The notes under the pieces were generated by a model. It had not been told where the DNA came from. It saw nothing but the letters and a program-made list of their open reading frames with translations, and did not search any database. The position numbers and the translations under genes are program-made. 64,000 nt of DNA, taken from positions 62,001 through 126,000 of the forward strand of contig CAKZRR010000017.1 in NCBI GenBank assembly GCA_937146805.1. Direction: 5' to 3'. Shown piece by piece: positions 54,933-64,000 of the stretch. The stretch comes from an uncultured Owenweeksia sp. (GTDB taxonomy: Bacteria > Bacteroidota > Bacteroidia > Flavobacteriales > Schleiferiaceae). How positions within the stretch are numbered: position 1 is the stretch's first letter; each line of letters opens with the position of its first letter.

Positions 54933-57900
54933 ATGCAGGGATTTAAAGTGCCATTAAGCCTTATCGCATTTCTAGTGGTTGCACTAGCCTTAGCGGGATT
55001 GCCAGGTTCTCGATCAGTGAGCTTGCTGGAATGGCCCAATGAGGCTATTCATGGATTGGTGGATACCAACGATCCAGATTCAACCTTGCCTTATCCTATT
55101 AAAGGAGATGAAGGTATTAACTTAAAAGACCCTGCCAATTATGGGCAAAATGTAGAATATAATGAGGCAACGGGTCAATATATAGTTACCCAAAAAATTG
55201 GTGGGCTGGTAAATAAACCACCCATGATTATGACTCCGGAGGAATACCGTGAGTACATTGCCAAAAAACAGGTTAGCGATTATTGGGGAACCAAAACGCA
55301 GGGCACAAATGGAGCTGCCAATGCTGGAGGAAAAGATGAAGGCCGAGATCCAGGGTCCTCCTTAATTCCTCAAATTCAGGTGAATAATAAATTGTTTGCC
55401 ACCATCTTTGGAAGTAATACGATAGATATCCGTCCGCAAGGTTATGCCGAACTGCGTTTTGGTGGCCGTTTCCAAAAGGTTGATAATCCGCTTATCCCGG
55501 AAAGAAACCGAAGCACTTTCACCTTTGATTTTAAGCAGCGTATTCAAATGAATATTTCAGGTAAAATTGGAGAGCGCTTAACTTTGGCTACCAATTACGA
55601 TACCGAGGCCACTTTTAGCTTTGAGAATCAAACCAAGTTAGAATATACCGGAGGAGAAGATGACATCATTAAAAAGATTGAGCTCGGAAATGTAAGCTTG
55701 CCACTTAATAGTTCTTTAATTAGTGGAGCGCAGAGTCTGTTTGGAGTTAAAGGACAGTATCAGTTTGGAAAATTAACCCTTACCAGTGTTTTTTCGGAGC
55801 AGCAAAGTCAGTCATCATCTATTAACGTTCAAGGCGGTGCTACCACCACGGACTTCGAAATAAATGCAGATCAATACGAAGCCAATCGCCACTATTTTTT
55901 ATCTCAGTATTTTAGAGACCGTTACGAAGCGGTGCTGGCCACACGTCCGTTAACAAGTTCGCCTGTTCAAATAACCAAGGTAGAAGTTTGGGTTACCAAC
56001 ACACGCCAGTCAACCGAAAACACACGAAACATTGTGGCGTTTATGGATTTAGGTGAACGAGATGGAAAAGCTTATAGAAGCACATCGGCTGGTAAATCGG
56101 GGCCCAATATTTTTGGCCGCTTCTTTCCATACAAGGGTTTTCCCGATAACCGTAATAATGCCTTAGACCCTAAGATCATGCAAAATGATATACCGGGTGT
56201 TAGAGATATATCTAGGGTAACCAGCTCATTAAGTGGATATGGTTTTGAAGAGGCGGTAGAGTTTACCGAACTTTCCAACGCACGTAAACTAAATTCTTCG
56301 GAATTTAACTTTGACCCACAGTTGGGTTTTATCTCATTAAATAGCTCCTTAAATCAAGATGAAGTATTGTCTGTGTCCTATCAATTTACCGCAGGTGGAA
56401 AGACTTATCAAGTGGGTGAATTTTCTACCGATGGGGTAGCGCCTCCCAACACATTGATTACCAAAATGCTTAAGAGTACTATTCTTAATGTTAAGGTTCC
56501 GATGTGGGATTTAATGATGAAAAACGTGTACTCATTAAATGCGTATCAGGTTAATAGAGAGGATTTTAGGTTAGATATTTTATATAGAAACGATGAAACG
56601 GGTACGCCTATTCCGTTTTTGCCGGAAGGGAATTTAAGTAAACAACTTCTTTTAAGAGTTACGGGTTTGGATACATTGAATAATAACAACGACCCCCAGC
56701 CTGATGGATTTTTTGATTTTATACAAGGAGTAACAATTTCTCCTCAAAATGGACGTATATACTTTCCAGTACTGGAGCCTTTTGGAAGCAATCTATCACG
56801 GAAGCTTAATGAGGAGGAAATACGCGAAAAGTATGTTTTTCAGCAGCTATATGATTCTACCCGATTTAAGGCGCAAAATGAAACGAGGCTTAACAAGTAT
56901 ATTCTAAAAGGACAGTTTAAATCTACCAGCTCCAGCGAAATATCTTTAAACGCTTTTAATATACCAAAGGGGTCGGTAAAGGTTACTGCAGGAGGACAGT
57001 CGCTTACCGAAGGAGTGCAATACACGGTAGATTACAACTTAGGCAAGGTTAAGATTATTGACGATGGAATTTTAAACTCAGGCGTACCCATTAAAGTAGA
57101 TTTTGAAAACAATGCGCTGTTTAATTTTCAAACCAAAACTTTTATTGGCTTAAACGGGGAGTACAAGTTTAACGACAATATTAATTTGGGTGCTACGATG
57201 GTTCGCATGAGCGAAAAACCTTTAACCCAAAAGGTAAATATTGGCGATGAACCTATTGCTAATACTATGTGGGGTTTAAACGGATCGTATTCGAAAGAAG
57301 CCCCGTATTTAACTCGCTTTGTAGATGCCATCCCTTTTATAGATACCAAAGCGAAATCTACTATTACGGCTAATGCCGAATTTGCTCAATTGGTTCCAGG
57401 TTCACCTAGAGGTATTGAAATAGACGGAGAAGCTACCACATATTTGGATGATTTTGAGAGCAGCCAAACTACTATTGATTTACGTAACCCCCTTGCTTGG
57501 CGCCTAGCCAGTACACCGGGCGGACAGCCTGATGCTTTTCCCGAATATAGCAGCAATGGCTTAGAGTATGGTTACAACCGAGCCCGTTTAGCATGGTATA
57601 CCATTGATCCCTTGTTTCATAATGAAACCAATGCGCCCAGCAATATTAACAGCAATAAGGATTTACAGTCGGGGCAAGATGTTAGAAGGGTACTTTTAAG
57701 GGAGATTTTCCCGAATGTACAACGTCAGGCTTCAGATATTCCTTATATCCCAGTAATGGATATGGCCTTTTATCCTTCGCAAAGAGGGCCTTATAATTTT
57801 GATGTAGAACCGACTACCGTTTCAGCGGGTATGGATCCCGATAACGGACAGTTATTAGAGCCCCGAACTAGGTGGGCAGGAGTAATGCGCGATTTATCAA

Positions 57901-60900
57901 CTACCAACTTTGAGGAGCAAAATATTGAATTTGTACAGTTTTGGATTTTGGATCCGTACTCATACAACCAAAATAGAGATACAGGTTTAACGGCAGGAGA
58001 TGGTGGAGACATTTACTTGCATTTAGGAAGTGTTTCGGAAGATATACTGCGAGATGGTAAGCAGGCGGTGGAGAATGGTTATCCGGCCAACGGTGATTTA
58101 ACCAAGCTAGATTCTACTTATTGGGGTTATGCTCCCAAAGTGCGCCCAACTGTGGTAACATTTGATAATGATAACGCGGTAAGAAACTTACAAGATGTGG
58201 GTTATGATTTGCTGGATAATGCTGGTGAAAGAGCTTGGAAAAGCAATGGTAATACGCAAAGCTATTTGGAGCGCGTAGGATCTTTTGCTACGCTAGGGCA
58301 AGCATCGGTAGCCTATGCAAAAGCTAATGCCGATCCGGCTTCGGATGATTTTGCGTATTACAGAGGAACCACCCAAGATCAAAATGGGGCTAATATATTG
58401 GAGCGTTACCGCAGATACAATAGTCCGCAAGGGAACAGCCGTGCCACCCAAGTAGATGGGGTATCGGCTTTTGCTACAAACAGTCCTGATATTGAGGATA
58501 TTAATAACGACCAAACTTTAAGCAAAACCGAAGCATATTACCAGTACCGCATTAGCATGCGAGAAACTGATTTGGATCAGGTAGGTGAAAATTACATTAC
58601 GGATATTATAGAAATTAGAGACGGAGAAGGTTTACCTGATTTGCCAAACGGCAATAAAATTAAGGCGCGTTGGATTCAGTTTAAAGTACCCGTTTTTAGT
58701 CCTGATAAAAAGGTAGGGCCAATCAATGATTTCCGCTCGGTACGTTTTGCTCGTTTAATTATGAGTGGCTTTAGCAAGCCTGTGGTGGTGCGTATGGCGC
58801 GCATGGAATTGGTTAGAGGTGAATGGCGTAGGTATACCGATGATTTGGATTTAATTGGCGATCAATTAGGTTCGGATAAAGAAGACGGAACTTTGTTTGA
58901 AGTTAACGCTGTAAATATTGAACAAAACGGATCGCGTAGCCCAATACCCTATGTATTACCTCCAGGTATTGACAGGCAAGTATTGTTTGGTACCACCCAA
59001 GCTACCAAGCAAAACGAGCAATCACTTTCTTTACGTGTAGGAAACTTACAAGAGGGCGCAGGTAGAGCGGTTTTTAGAAACTTTGATTTTGATATGCGTA
59101 ACTACAATCGCCTTCGCATGTTTGCGCATGCCGAAGATGGTAGAGAAGGGATAGGTGATTTAAGTGAATTACGTGATGGAGAGCTGGAACTATTTATTCG
59201 ATTGGGTAGTGATTACAATCAAAACTATTATGAGTATAAACTACCACTAATGGTTACATCGCAAAATGGTAGTCATACCGATGAAGATATTTGGCCAGAG
59301 GCTAATAATGTTGATTTTGCTTTAGATGTTTTAAAGGAGGTAAAGCTAGAGCGTAATCGTGAGTACCGAGGGAATGGCAACTCGCTAACCGTGCCATACG
59401 AAGTGGCTAGAGCAGGAGGCTTGGTAAGAGTAGTTGGTGCGCCTAATTTGGGTAATGTTAGAACCATTTTAATTGGGGTACGAAACCCTAGAAAGAGATT
59501 GGCTAGTGATGCAGACCCTGGTACACCGGTATTTGCCGAAGTTTGGATTAACGAATTGCGTTTAACAGAGTTTGATCAACGTGGTGGTTGGGCTGCCAAT
59601 GCAAGGGTGGCGGCTCAATTGGCCGATTTTGCTAACATAAGTATAAGCGGTAGAACCAGTTCTGTTGGCTTTGGAGGTATCGATCAATCAGTGAGTGAGC
59701 GCCAAAAAGAACAAATGGTGGGTTATGATTTTCAGTCCAATTTTGAATTAGGAAAATTTTTCTCCAAAGAATCAGGTTTGCGCGTTCCTATGTTTTTCTC
59801 TCAAGGAGAAGAATGGAAAAATCCACAGTTTAATCCGCTAGATCCAGATATTGAGTTTCAAGATGCCCTTGATAATCTAGAAACTAACGAAGACAAGGAA
59901 ACGCTTAAAAAAATTGCACAAGATTATACCCAACGTAAATCTATAAACTTTACCAATGTGCGTAAAGAACGTACGGGTGCCAAAGCAAAGGGGCCATCCA
60001 AACCTTGGGGCATCGAAAACTTTAGTGCTACTTATTCGTTTAATGAGGTGGTACGAAGAAACATCTCCACGAAGGTGGATTTAAGACGCGACCATAAGGC
60101 CAATTTAAATTATACCTACCGCACCAATGCTAAGCCAGTAGAACCTTTAAAAAATGTGTCCTTTTTACAAAGTAAACACCTTAGTCTTATTAAGGATATT
60201 AATTTCAACTACCTGCCTAAGCAAGTCTCGGTAATTGGATCTATTGATCGCAGCAGCCATAAGCTGCAAATGCGAAATACAGATAACCCTACCAACCCGC
60301 TTTACGAACTGCCCATTACTTATAACAATTCCTTTGGTTTTGATAGAAAGTACAGCGTATTGTATGATCTTACTAGAGCCCTAAAAATTGACTTTAATGC
60401 CAATATGCGCACTAGGGTGGATGAGCTGGTGGGGATTGATCCTATTACTGGATTAGAATATACCGATCAGCAAAAGAAGGATGAAATGTGGAAGAATTTT
60501 GGTGAATTTGGACGACCCACCAACTACCATCAAACCTTAAATGTAAATTGGCAAGTGCCTATTAACAAACTCCCATATTTTGACTTTGTAAATGTACAAG
60601 CTCGCTATAGCGGAGATTACGATTGGGCGGCCAATACTTTATTAGCACAACAGGGGCCGGACTCACTTAATTTTGGAAATACCATTCAAAATAGCCAAAC
60701 GTGGCAGTTAAATAACAACTTTAATTTAATTGCTCTTTACAATAAAGTGCCCTACCTCAAAAAGGTAAATGATGGCGGGAAACCGCAAAGAGGAGGCGCT
60801 CGTAGCCGTAATCCGCGCACGCCAGTTCCCGAATCGCGTGCAGGCGCAGAGAAAGAGGAGGAGGAAGAGAAATCTACCGCCACTAAAATACTAGAAGCTA

Positions 60901-62303
60901 CGGTACGTACTTTAATGATGACGCGAAATGCTTCTTTAAACTACACCCGAACCAGAGGTACGCAATTACCCGGCTTTAAACCAACCGCCACGTTTATGGG
61001 CACCGAACCAGGGCAAAATGGTGCGCCCGGTTTTGGTTTTGTTTTTGGAGATCAGCGAGATATAAGAGGAGATGCAGTGGATAATGACTGGTTGGTGCGC
61101 ACGCATTTGCTAAACAACCCTTACACACAAACGTTTAATGAAAATTTAACGGCTAGAGTTACTCTAGAACCGGTAAAGGGATTACGATTGGTTTTAAATG
61201 CTAGCCGTACCAATAGTTATAATGAATCTGAATTTTTTAGATGGAATGATGAGGAAGGTTTCTTTGATAGCCAAAACCCATTTAGAACAGAGAATTTTTC
61301 TATGAGCTACTTTATGTTGCCAAGCGCTTTTGAAAAGCTAGAAGGCCCTGATTACAGCTCAACAGCCTACCAAGAATTTTTGGACAATAGAATTTTGGTT
61401 TCGGAGCGACTGGCTATACAATACGCCCAAAATGATACCACCGGCTATGTGGCCAGTATTATTGGTGAACAAGATTCTTCCAATTACGGCTACCGCTATT
61501 TTAGTCATACTGCTACAGATGTGCTTATTCCATCCTTTTTAGCGGCCTACTCGGGTAAAGATGCCAAAAAGGTTTCTCTATTAACAAAACCAAGAGTGCC
61601 ATTACCCAACTGGACATTGACCTATGATGGTTTGGGCAAAATTAAAAAGCTTAAGAAGTGGTTTAATAATGTAACGTTAAATCACGGTTACCGATCTATG
61701 TACACGGTGAGCAACATTTCAACCAATTTGCTACGAGAGCAGGCTTTAGAGGAGTTTCCGGATAGAGCACCGCTAGATCATAATGGAGATTTATTGGCTG
61801 AAAATCAGATAGGGGCGGTAGTGCTTACCGAAAACTTTTCACCCTTATTGGGGGTTAACGTTAAGTTGAAAAACAACGCCACTATAAAGTTAGAGTACAA
61901 AAAGAATAGGAATATTTCGTTGAGTATGGCCAATGCGCAGGTTACCGAAACCAAGGGCTCAGAGTGGGTAATTGGTGCAGGTTATATTTTTAAGGATGTC
62001 CGTTTAAAGTTTGTGCGTATTGGCGTCCGTAAATCAAATCCGGTAAGCAATTTAGAACTTAAAGTGGATGTGGGTATTCGCGATAATATCACGGTAATCC
62101 GAAAAATTGTAGAGGACATAGATCAAGTTACGGCTGGTCAAAAGGTAATTACCTTAAAGTTCTCGGCCGATTACCAAATGAGCAAGAGAGTAACTACTAA
62201 GTTGTTTTACGATTTAAATTTATCCCGATTTAAAACCTCTAATGCTTACCCGCTTACCACGCATCAGTTTGGTATTAGTTTGAGATTAAATTTGGGTAGT
62301 TAG
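54933..62303 (+). CDS. sprA: Type IX secretion translocon SprA
   Basis: 2456 residues, in the normal range for SprA. An N-terminal signal/anchor (about 1-25) is followed by the repeated beta-strand segments of a giant 36-strand barrel. Family blocks are NTIDIRPQGYAELRFGGRF (about 165), FDFKQRIQMNISGKIGERL, NISLPLNSSLI-like NVSLPLNSSLISGAQSLFG, and a C-terminal strand ending HQFGISLRLNLG. SprA is the outer membrane pore of T9SS and should export the T9SS-tagged proteins at 17.8, 43.3, 51.3 and 53.5 kb. It is directly coupled to ruvA. No frameshift is seen. Confidence 0.96.
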   Translation: MQGFKVPLSLIAFLVVALALAGLPGSRSVSLLEWPNEAIHGLVDTNDPDSTLPYPIKGDEGINLKDPANYGQNVEYNEATGQYIVTQKIGGLVNKPPMIMTPEEYREYIAKKQVSDYWGTKTQGTNGAANAGGKDEGRDPGSSLIPQIQVNNKLFATIFGSNTIDIRPQGYAELRFGGRFQKVDNPLIPERNRSTFTFDFKQRIQMNISGKIGERLTLATNYDTEATFSFENQTKLEYTGGEDDIIKKIELGNVSLPLNSSLISGAQSLFGVKGQYQFGKLTLTSVFSEQQSQSSSINVQGGATTTDFEINADQYEANRHYFLSQYFRDRYEAVLATRPLTSSPVQITKVEVWVTNTRQSTENTRNIVAFMDLGERDGKAYRSTSAGKSGPNIFGRFFPYKGFPDNRNNALDPKIMQNDIPGVRDISRVTSSLSGYGFEEAVEFTELSNARKLNSSEFNFDPQLGFISLNSSLNQDEVLSVSYQFTAGGKTYQVGEFSTDGVAPPNTLITKMLKSTILNVKVPMWDLMMKNVYSLNAYQVNREDFRLDILYRNDETGTPIPFLPEGNLSKQLLLRVTGLDTLNNNNDPQPDGFFDFIQGVTISPQNGRIYFPVLEPFGSNLSRKLNEEEIREKYVFQQLYDSTRFKAQNETRLNKYILKGQFKSTSSSEISLNAFNIPKGSVKVTAGGQSLTEGVQYTVDYNLGKVKIIDDGILNSGVPIKVDFENNALFNFQTKTFIGLNGEYKFNDNINLGATMVRMSEKPLTQKVNIGDEPIANTMWGLNGSYSKEAPYLTRFVDAIPFIDTKAKSTITANAEFAQLVPGSPRGIEIDGEATTYLDDFESSQTTIDLRNPLAWRLASTPGGQPDAFPEYSSNGLEYGYNRARLAWYTIDPLFHNETNAPSNINSNKDLQSGQDVRRVLLREIFPNVQRQASDIPYIPVMDMAFYPSQRGPYNFDVEPTTVSAGMDPDNGQLLEPRTRWAGVMRDLSTTNFEEQNIEFVQFWILDPYSYNQNRDTGLTAGDGGDIYLHLGSVSEDILRDGKQAVENGYPANGDLTKLDSTYWGYAPKVRPTVVTFDNDNAVRNLQDVGYDLLDNAGERAWKSNGNTQSYLERVGSFATLGQASVAYAKANADPASDDFAYYRGTTQDQNGANILERYRRYNSPQGNSRATQVDGVSAFATNSPDIEDINNDQTLSKTEAYYQYRISMRETDLDQVGENYITDIIEIRDGEGLPDLPNGNKIKARWIQFKVPVFSPDKKVGPINDFRSVRFARLIMSGFSKPVVVRMARMELVRGEWRRYTDDLDLIGDQLGSDKEDGTLFEVNAVNIEQNGSRSPIPYVLPPGIDRQVLFGTTQATKQNEQSLSLRVGNLQEGAGRAVFRNFDFDMRNYNRLRMFAHAEDGREGIGDLSELRDGELELFIRLGSDYNQNYYEYKLPLMVTSQNGSHTDEDIWPEANNVDFALDVLKEVKLERNREYRGNGNSLTVPYEVARAGGLVRVVGAPNLGNVRTILIGVRNPRKRLASDADPGTPVFAEVWINELRLTEFDQRGGWAANARVAAQLADFANISISGRTSSVGFGGIDQSVSERQKEQMVGYDFQSNFELGKFFSKESGLRVPMFFSQGEEWKNPQFNPLDPDIEFQDALDNLETNEDKETLKKIAQDYTQRKSINFTNVRKERTGAKAKGPSKPWGIENFSATYSFNEVVRRNISTKVDLRRDHKANLNYTYRTNAKPVEPLKNVSFLQSKHLSLIKDINFNYLPKQVSVIGSIDRSSHKLQMRNTDNPTNPLYELPITYNNSFGFDRKYSVLYDLTRALKIDFNANMRTRVDELVGIDPITGLEYTDQQKKDEMWKNFGEFGRPTNYHQTLNVNWQVPINKLPYFDFVNVQARYSGDYDWAANTLLAQQGPDSLNFGNTIQNSQTWQLNNNFNLIALYNKVPYLKKVNDGGKPQRGGARSRNPRTPVPESRAGAEKEEEEEKSTATKILEATVRTLMMTRNASLNYTRTRGTQLPGFKPTATFMGTEPGQNGAPGFGFVFGDQRDIRGDAVDNDWLVRTHLLNNPYTQTFNENLTARVTLEPVKGLRLVLNASRTNSYNESEFFRWNDEEGFFDSQNPFRTENFSMSYFMLPSAFEKLEGPDYSSTAYQEFLDNRILVSERLAIQYAQNDTTGYVASIIGEQDSSNYGYRYFSHTATDVLIPSFLAAYSGKDAKKVSLLTKPRVPLPNWTLTYDGLGKIKKLKKWFNNVTLNHGYRSMYTVSNISTNLLREQALEEFPDRAPLDHNGDLLAENQIGAVVLTENFSPLLGVNVKLKNNATIKLEYKKNRNISLSMANAQVTETKGSEWVIGAGYIFKDVRLKFVRIGVRKSNPVSNLELKVDVGIRDNITVIRKIVEDIDQVTAGQKVITLKFSADYQMSKRVTTKLFYDLNLSRFKTSNAYPLTTHQFGISLRLNLGS

Positions 62304-62323
62304 TAGTGTTTCAGAATAAAAAT

Positions 62324-62331
62324 TAAATTTG
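62324..62331 (+). promoter_or_regulatory. Promoter -7 box of gcvH
   Basis: TAAATTTG matches TAnnTTTG exactly and overlaps an in-frame TTG at 62329. This supports the ATG at 62350 as the gcvH start. Confidence 0.55.
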
Positions 62332-62349
62332 CCCGAAAATATTGTAAAA

Positions 62350-62730
62350 ATGAATTTCCCTAGCGAATTAAAATATACGAAAGATCACGAGTGGATACGC
62401 ATTGAAGGTGATATTGCTACTGTGGGTATTACCGATTTTGCTCAAAGTGAATTAGGTGATATTGTATTTGTTGAAATTGAAACGGAAGGCGAGGAGTTAG
62501 ATAAGGAAGAAGTGTTTGGGTCGGTAGAAGCCGTAAAAACAGTTTCGGATTTATTTATGCCCATTTCTGGAGAAATTATGGAGTTTAATAGTTCTTTAGA
62601 GTCGGCACCAGAAGTAGTAAACCAAGATCCTTACGGAGAAGGTTGGATGATAAAGATACGTATAAGTGATGCCAGTGAGCTAGATGCTTTATTGGATGTA
62701 GAGACTTATAAAAGTGAAGCGGGTGTTTAA
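62350..62730 (+). CDS. gcvH: Glycine cleavage system H protein
   Basis: 126 residues from ATG 62350 ([21 protein letters not shown]). The lipoyl Lys is at 63 in [11 protein letters not shown], and the C-terminal [11 protein letters not shown] block is present. It shuttles the aminomethyl group between the P, T and L proteins of the glycine cleavage complex; the other genes are not in this window. It overlaps the VanZ-like gene by 17 bp. Confidence 0.96.
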   Translation: MNFPSELKYTKDHEWIRIEGDIATVGITDFAQSELGDIVFVEIETEGEELDKEEVFGSVEAVKTVSDLFMPISGEIMEFNSSLESAPEVVNQDPYGEGWMIKIRISDASELDALLDVETYKSEAGV

Positions 62731-63118
62731 ACACATCGTTTTACAAAAGATAAAACCTTTTACCCTAGCCATTGGCTGGGGTATTTTTGTTTTTGGGGCA
62801 AGCTTGACTCCCGGAAACGAAGTGCCTAAAATTTTTGAGCTTACCAATGATAAGCTCATTCATGCTGCCATATATTTTTTACAGGCCGCTCTAATAATTG
62901 TTGGATTTACCCGTTTTAAAAAAAGCAACACACCAACCAAAACCATTTTGTTGTACGCTTTGGGTATCTGCCTTTTTATGGGTGGTATTATTGAAATAAT
63001 TCAAGAAATATTGATACCTAAAAGAACCGGAGATTGGCTCGATTTTATAGCCAACAACACCGGGTCGGTAATGTGCGCGCTTATATTCGTTATTCAACGA
63101 AAAGCGAAAGCCTATTAA
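62714..63118 (+). CDS. VanZ-like family membrane protein
   Basis: 134 residues with four predicted helices (about 16-34, 45-66, 76-98, 110-130). The VanZ-like core is [16 protein letters not shown] with the Asp-x-x-x-His pattern, then [27 protein letters not shown]. VanZ domains are linked to envelope functions, and resistance should not be inferred. The start is GTG at 62714 or 62723, inside the gcvH end; a gcvH-vanZ pairing is frequent in Flavobacteriales. Confidence 0.85.
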   Translation: MKRVFKHIVLQKIKPFTLAIGWGIFVFGASLTPGNEVPKIFELTNDKLIHAAIYFLQAALIIVGFTRFKKSNTPTKTILLYALGICLFMGGIIEIIQEILIPKRTGDWLDFIANNTGSVMCALIFVIQRKAKAY

Positions 63119-63158
63119 GCTCTTTACGAGCACACTTGCTTTATTTTATTTCAAATTT

Positions 63159-63872
63159 ATGGAACCTAAAAAAAATCCAAACGCCCGACTGGAAGGAAAA
63201 AGTAGTTTATTCTTTTTGGTGGGAGCCACCCTTAGCCTGTTAATGGTAATTGCTATAATACAATATGAAAGAGCCTATAGCACACCCGTGCTGGAGTCAC
63301 CGGTTACTGCTAGTATTGATGATGATCCAACTCCAATAACCATAAGGGTGGTTGACAAGCCAAAAGTGGAAAAGAAAATTGAGCCTAAAATGGTTGATCC
63401 AAATAAGCTGGTAGTTACCATAAAAGACCCAGTAATTGAGTTGCCAACCGACTGGATTGATACGCCTGATGATGAAATGCCAGAAGTAATTGGTTTTGAT
63501 GAGGAGGAGGCAGAGGTGTTTGAGTTTGTAAGAATTGAAAATATTGCAAGACCTATTCTCTGCGAGAAGCACGGAAGTAAAGACTTACAGATGAGATGTT
63601 TTAACAGTTGGATTAAAACCTTTATTGCTGAAAATACAAACTATCCAGCTAAAGCAGCCGCTATTGGTTTAGAGGGAACTGTTTATGTGAGTTTTGTTAT
63701 CTCGGATTATGGAATGGTAGAAAAAGTAAAAATTGAGAAGGGTGAGTACCCTTTGTTAAATGAGGAGGCAAAACGAGTTATTTCTTCTATGCCAAAGATG
63801 ATTCCTGGAAGGCAAGGTGGAAAAAAGGTAAAAATGAGCATGGTAGTGCCAGTAAAGTTTAAGTTGAGTTAA
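63159..63872 (+). CDS. tonB: TonB family energy transducer
   Basis: 237 residues. A basic N-terminus (MEPKKNPNARLEGKSS), one transmembrane helix (about 18-35), and a Pro/Lys/Glu-rich linker in the periplasm (about 50-130). The C-terminal TonB domain has NYPAKAAAIGLEGTVYVSFVI and ends VPVKFKL. It would pass proton-motive energy from ExbB/ExbD to outer membrane receptors. A close copy begins at 63955, so the gene is tandemly duplicated. Confidence 0.92.
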   Translation: MEPKKNPNARLEGKSSLFFLVGATLSLLMVIAIIQYERAYSTPVLESPVTASIDDDPTPITIRVVDKPKVEKKIEPKMVDPNKLVVTIKDPVIELPTDWIDTPDDEMPEVIGFDEEEAEVFEFVRIENIARPILCEKHGSKDLQMRCFNSWIKTFIAENTNYPAKAAAIGLEGTVYVSFVISDYGMVEKVKIEKGEYPLLNEEAKRVISSMPKMIPGRQGGKKVKMSMVVPVKFKLS

Positions 63873-63954
63873 CAGCTAAAAATTAACGCACTGCCAGTTT
63901 GCAAAGCCCAATTAATAAGTATCTTTAGCCCCTTATTTAATAAATCCAGTTTTT

Positions 63955-64000
63955 ATGGAACCCAAAAAAAATCCAGAAGCCGATTTAGAACGTTCACGCG
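63955..64000 (+). CDS. Second TonB-like gene, N-terminus only (runs off window)
   Basis: The first 15 codons read MEPKKNPEADLERSR, nearly the same as the start of the preceding tonB (MEPKKNPNARLEGKS). This shows a tandem paralogue. A near-consensus -7 box (TATCTTTA, 63920-63927) lies 27 bp upstream, so it may have its own promoter. The rest is outside the window. Confidence 0.75.
   Translation, partial: MEPKKNPEADLERSR

Noticed and set aside
1-64000. CRISPR arrays, tRNA, rRNA, prophage or IS elements
   Set aside because: I scanned for regular repeats, cloverleaf-like genes, transposases and phage structural genes and saw none; the holin-like gene stands alone and belongs to a family common in chromosomes.

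Overview
The window reads as chromosome of a Bacteroidota bacterium, most likely a marine member of Flavobacteriales (Cryomorphaceae/Schleiferiaceae-like; this placement is inference). The reasons are a type IX secretion translocon gene (sprA), several proteins with T9SS C-terminal sorting domains, the fused MurF-Alr enzyme, an alternative complex III/cytochrome oxidase cluster, DUF3098 and DUF6029 proteins, very few Shine-Dalgarno sites, and repeated Bacteroidota-type promoter boxes (TAnnTTTG). I found no rRNA, tRNA, CRISPR array or transposase.

Layout. 1-5.3 kb, + strand: end of a histidine kinase, hemW, a cyclase-family hydrolase, queA and a large secreted protein. 5.3-10.3 kb, - strand: a tight Mrp/ApbC - NifU-like - 2-oxoacid:ferredoxin oxidoreductase operon, preceded by a disordered conserved protein. 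10.4-13.5 kb, + strand: tdk overlapping murF-alr. 13.5-15.4 kb, - strand, AT-rich: a compact retron. 15.5-23.5 kb, mostly - strand: M1 aminopeptidase, PNGase F-like T9SS protein, DUF502, MmcQ, TruB, UppP, DUF3098, FtsX. 23.6-30.1 kb: SPOR-like protein, response regulator, sirtuin, then rimP-nusA-infB. 30.8-42.2 kb, + strand: actABCDEF-coxBA. 42.2-43.2 kb: a cassette-like insert bounded by a 13-bp inverted repeat, followed by non-coding DNA with a long imperfect hairpin. 43.3-53.3 kb: ruvB-queG on + and, on -, a cluster of Omp28-type thiol proteins with a TlpA-like thioredoxin, a DUF6029 protein and a PorT-like barrel. 53.5-64 kb, + strand: a small T9SS protein, ruvA, sprA, gcvH, a VanZ-like protein and two tandem tonB genes, the second cut by the window end.

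The most interesting locus is the retron at 13551-15382. A -33/-7 promoter drives an RNA bounded by a 9-bp inverted repeat (a1/a2) with three short msr-like hairpins and an msd-like hairpin. It is followed by a 78-residue protein, a Xre-type HTH protein and a reverse transcriptase with the retron signatures NAxxH, YVDD and VTG. A 12-nt segment at the 3' end of the ncRNA is complementary (11 of 12) to the 12 nt directly upstream of the small protein's AUG. An 11-nt element of the ncRNA is repeated in the leader of that gene, so the reverse-transcribed DNA would be complementary to the leader. Together these suggest a translational switch in which making or losing the retron DNA controls a small, probably toxic, effector. 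The switch model is inference; the sequence relationships are seen directly.

The rest is mostly housekeeping. ActA-F pass electrons from menaquinol to cytochrome c and CoxBA to oxygen. SprA exports the T9SS cargo proteins of this window. The Omp28/TlpA cluster looks like an extracytoplasmic thiol-disulfide system. queA and queG are separate steps of queuosine synthesis, and ruvA and ruvB are in separate operons.
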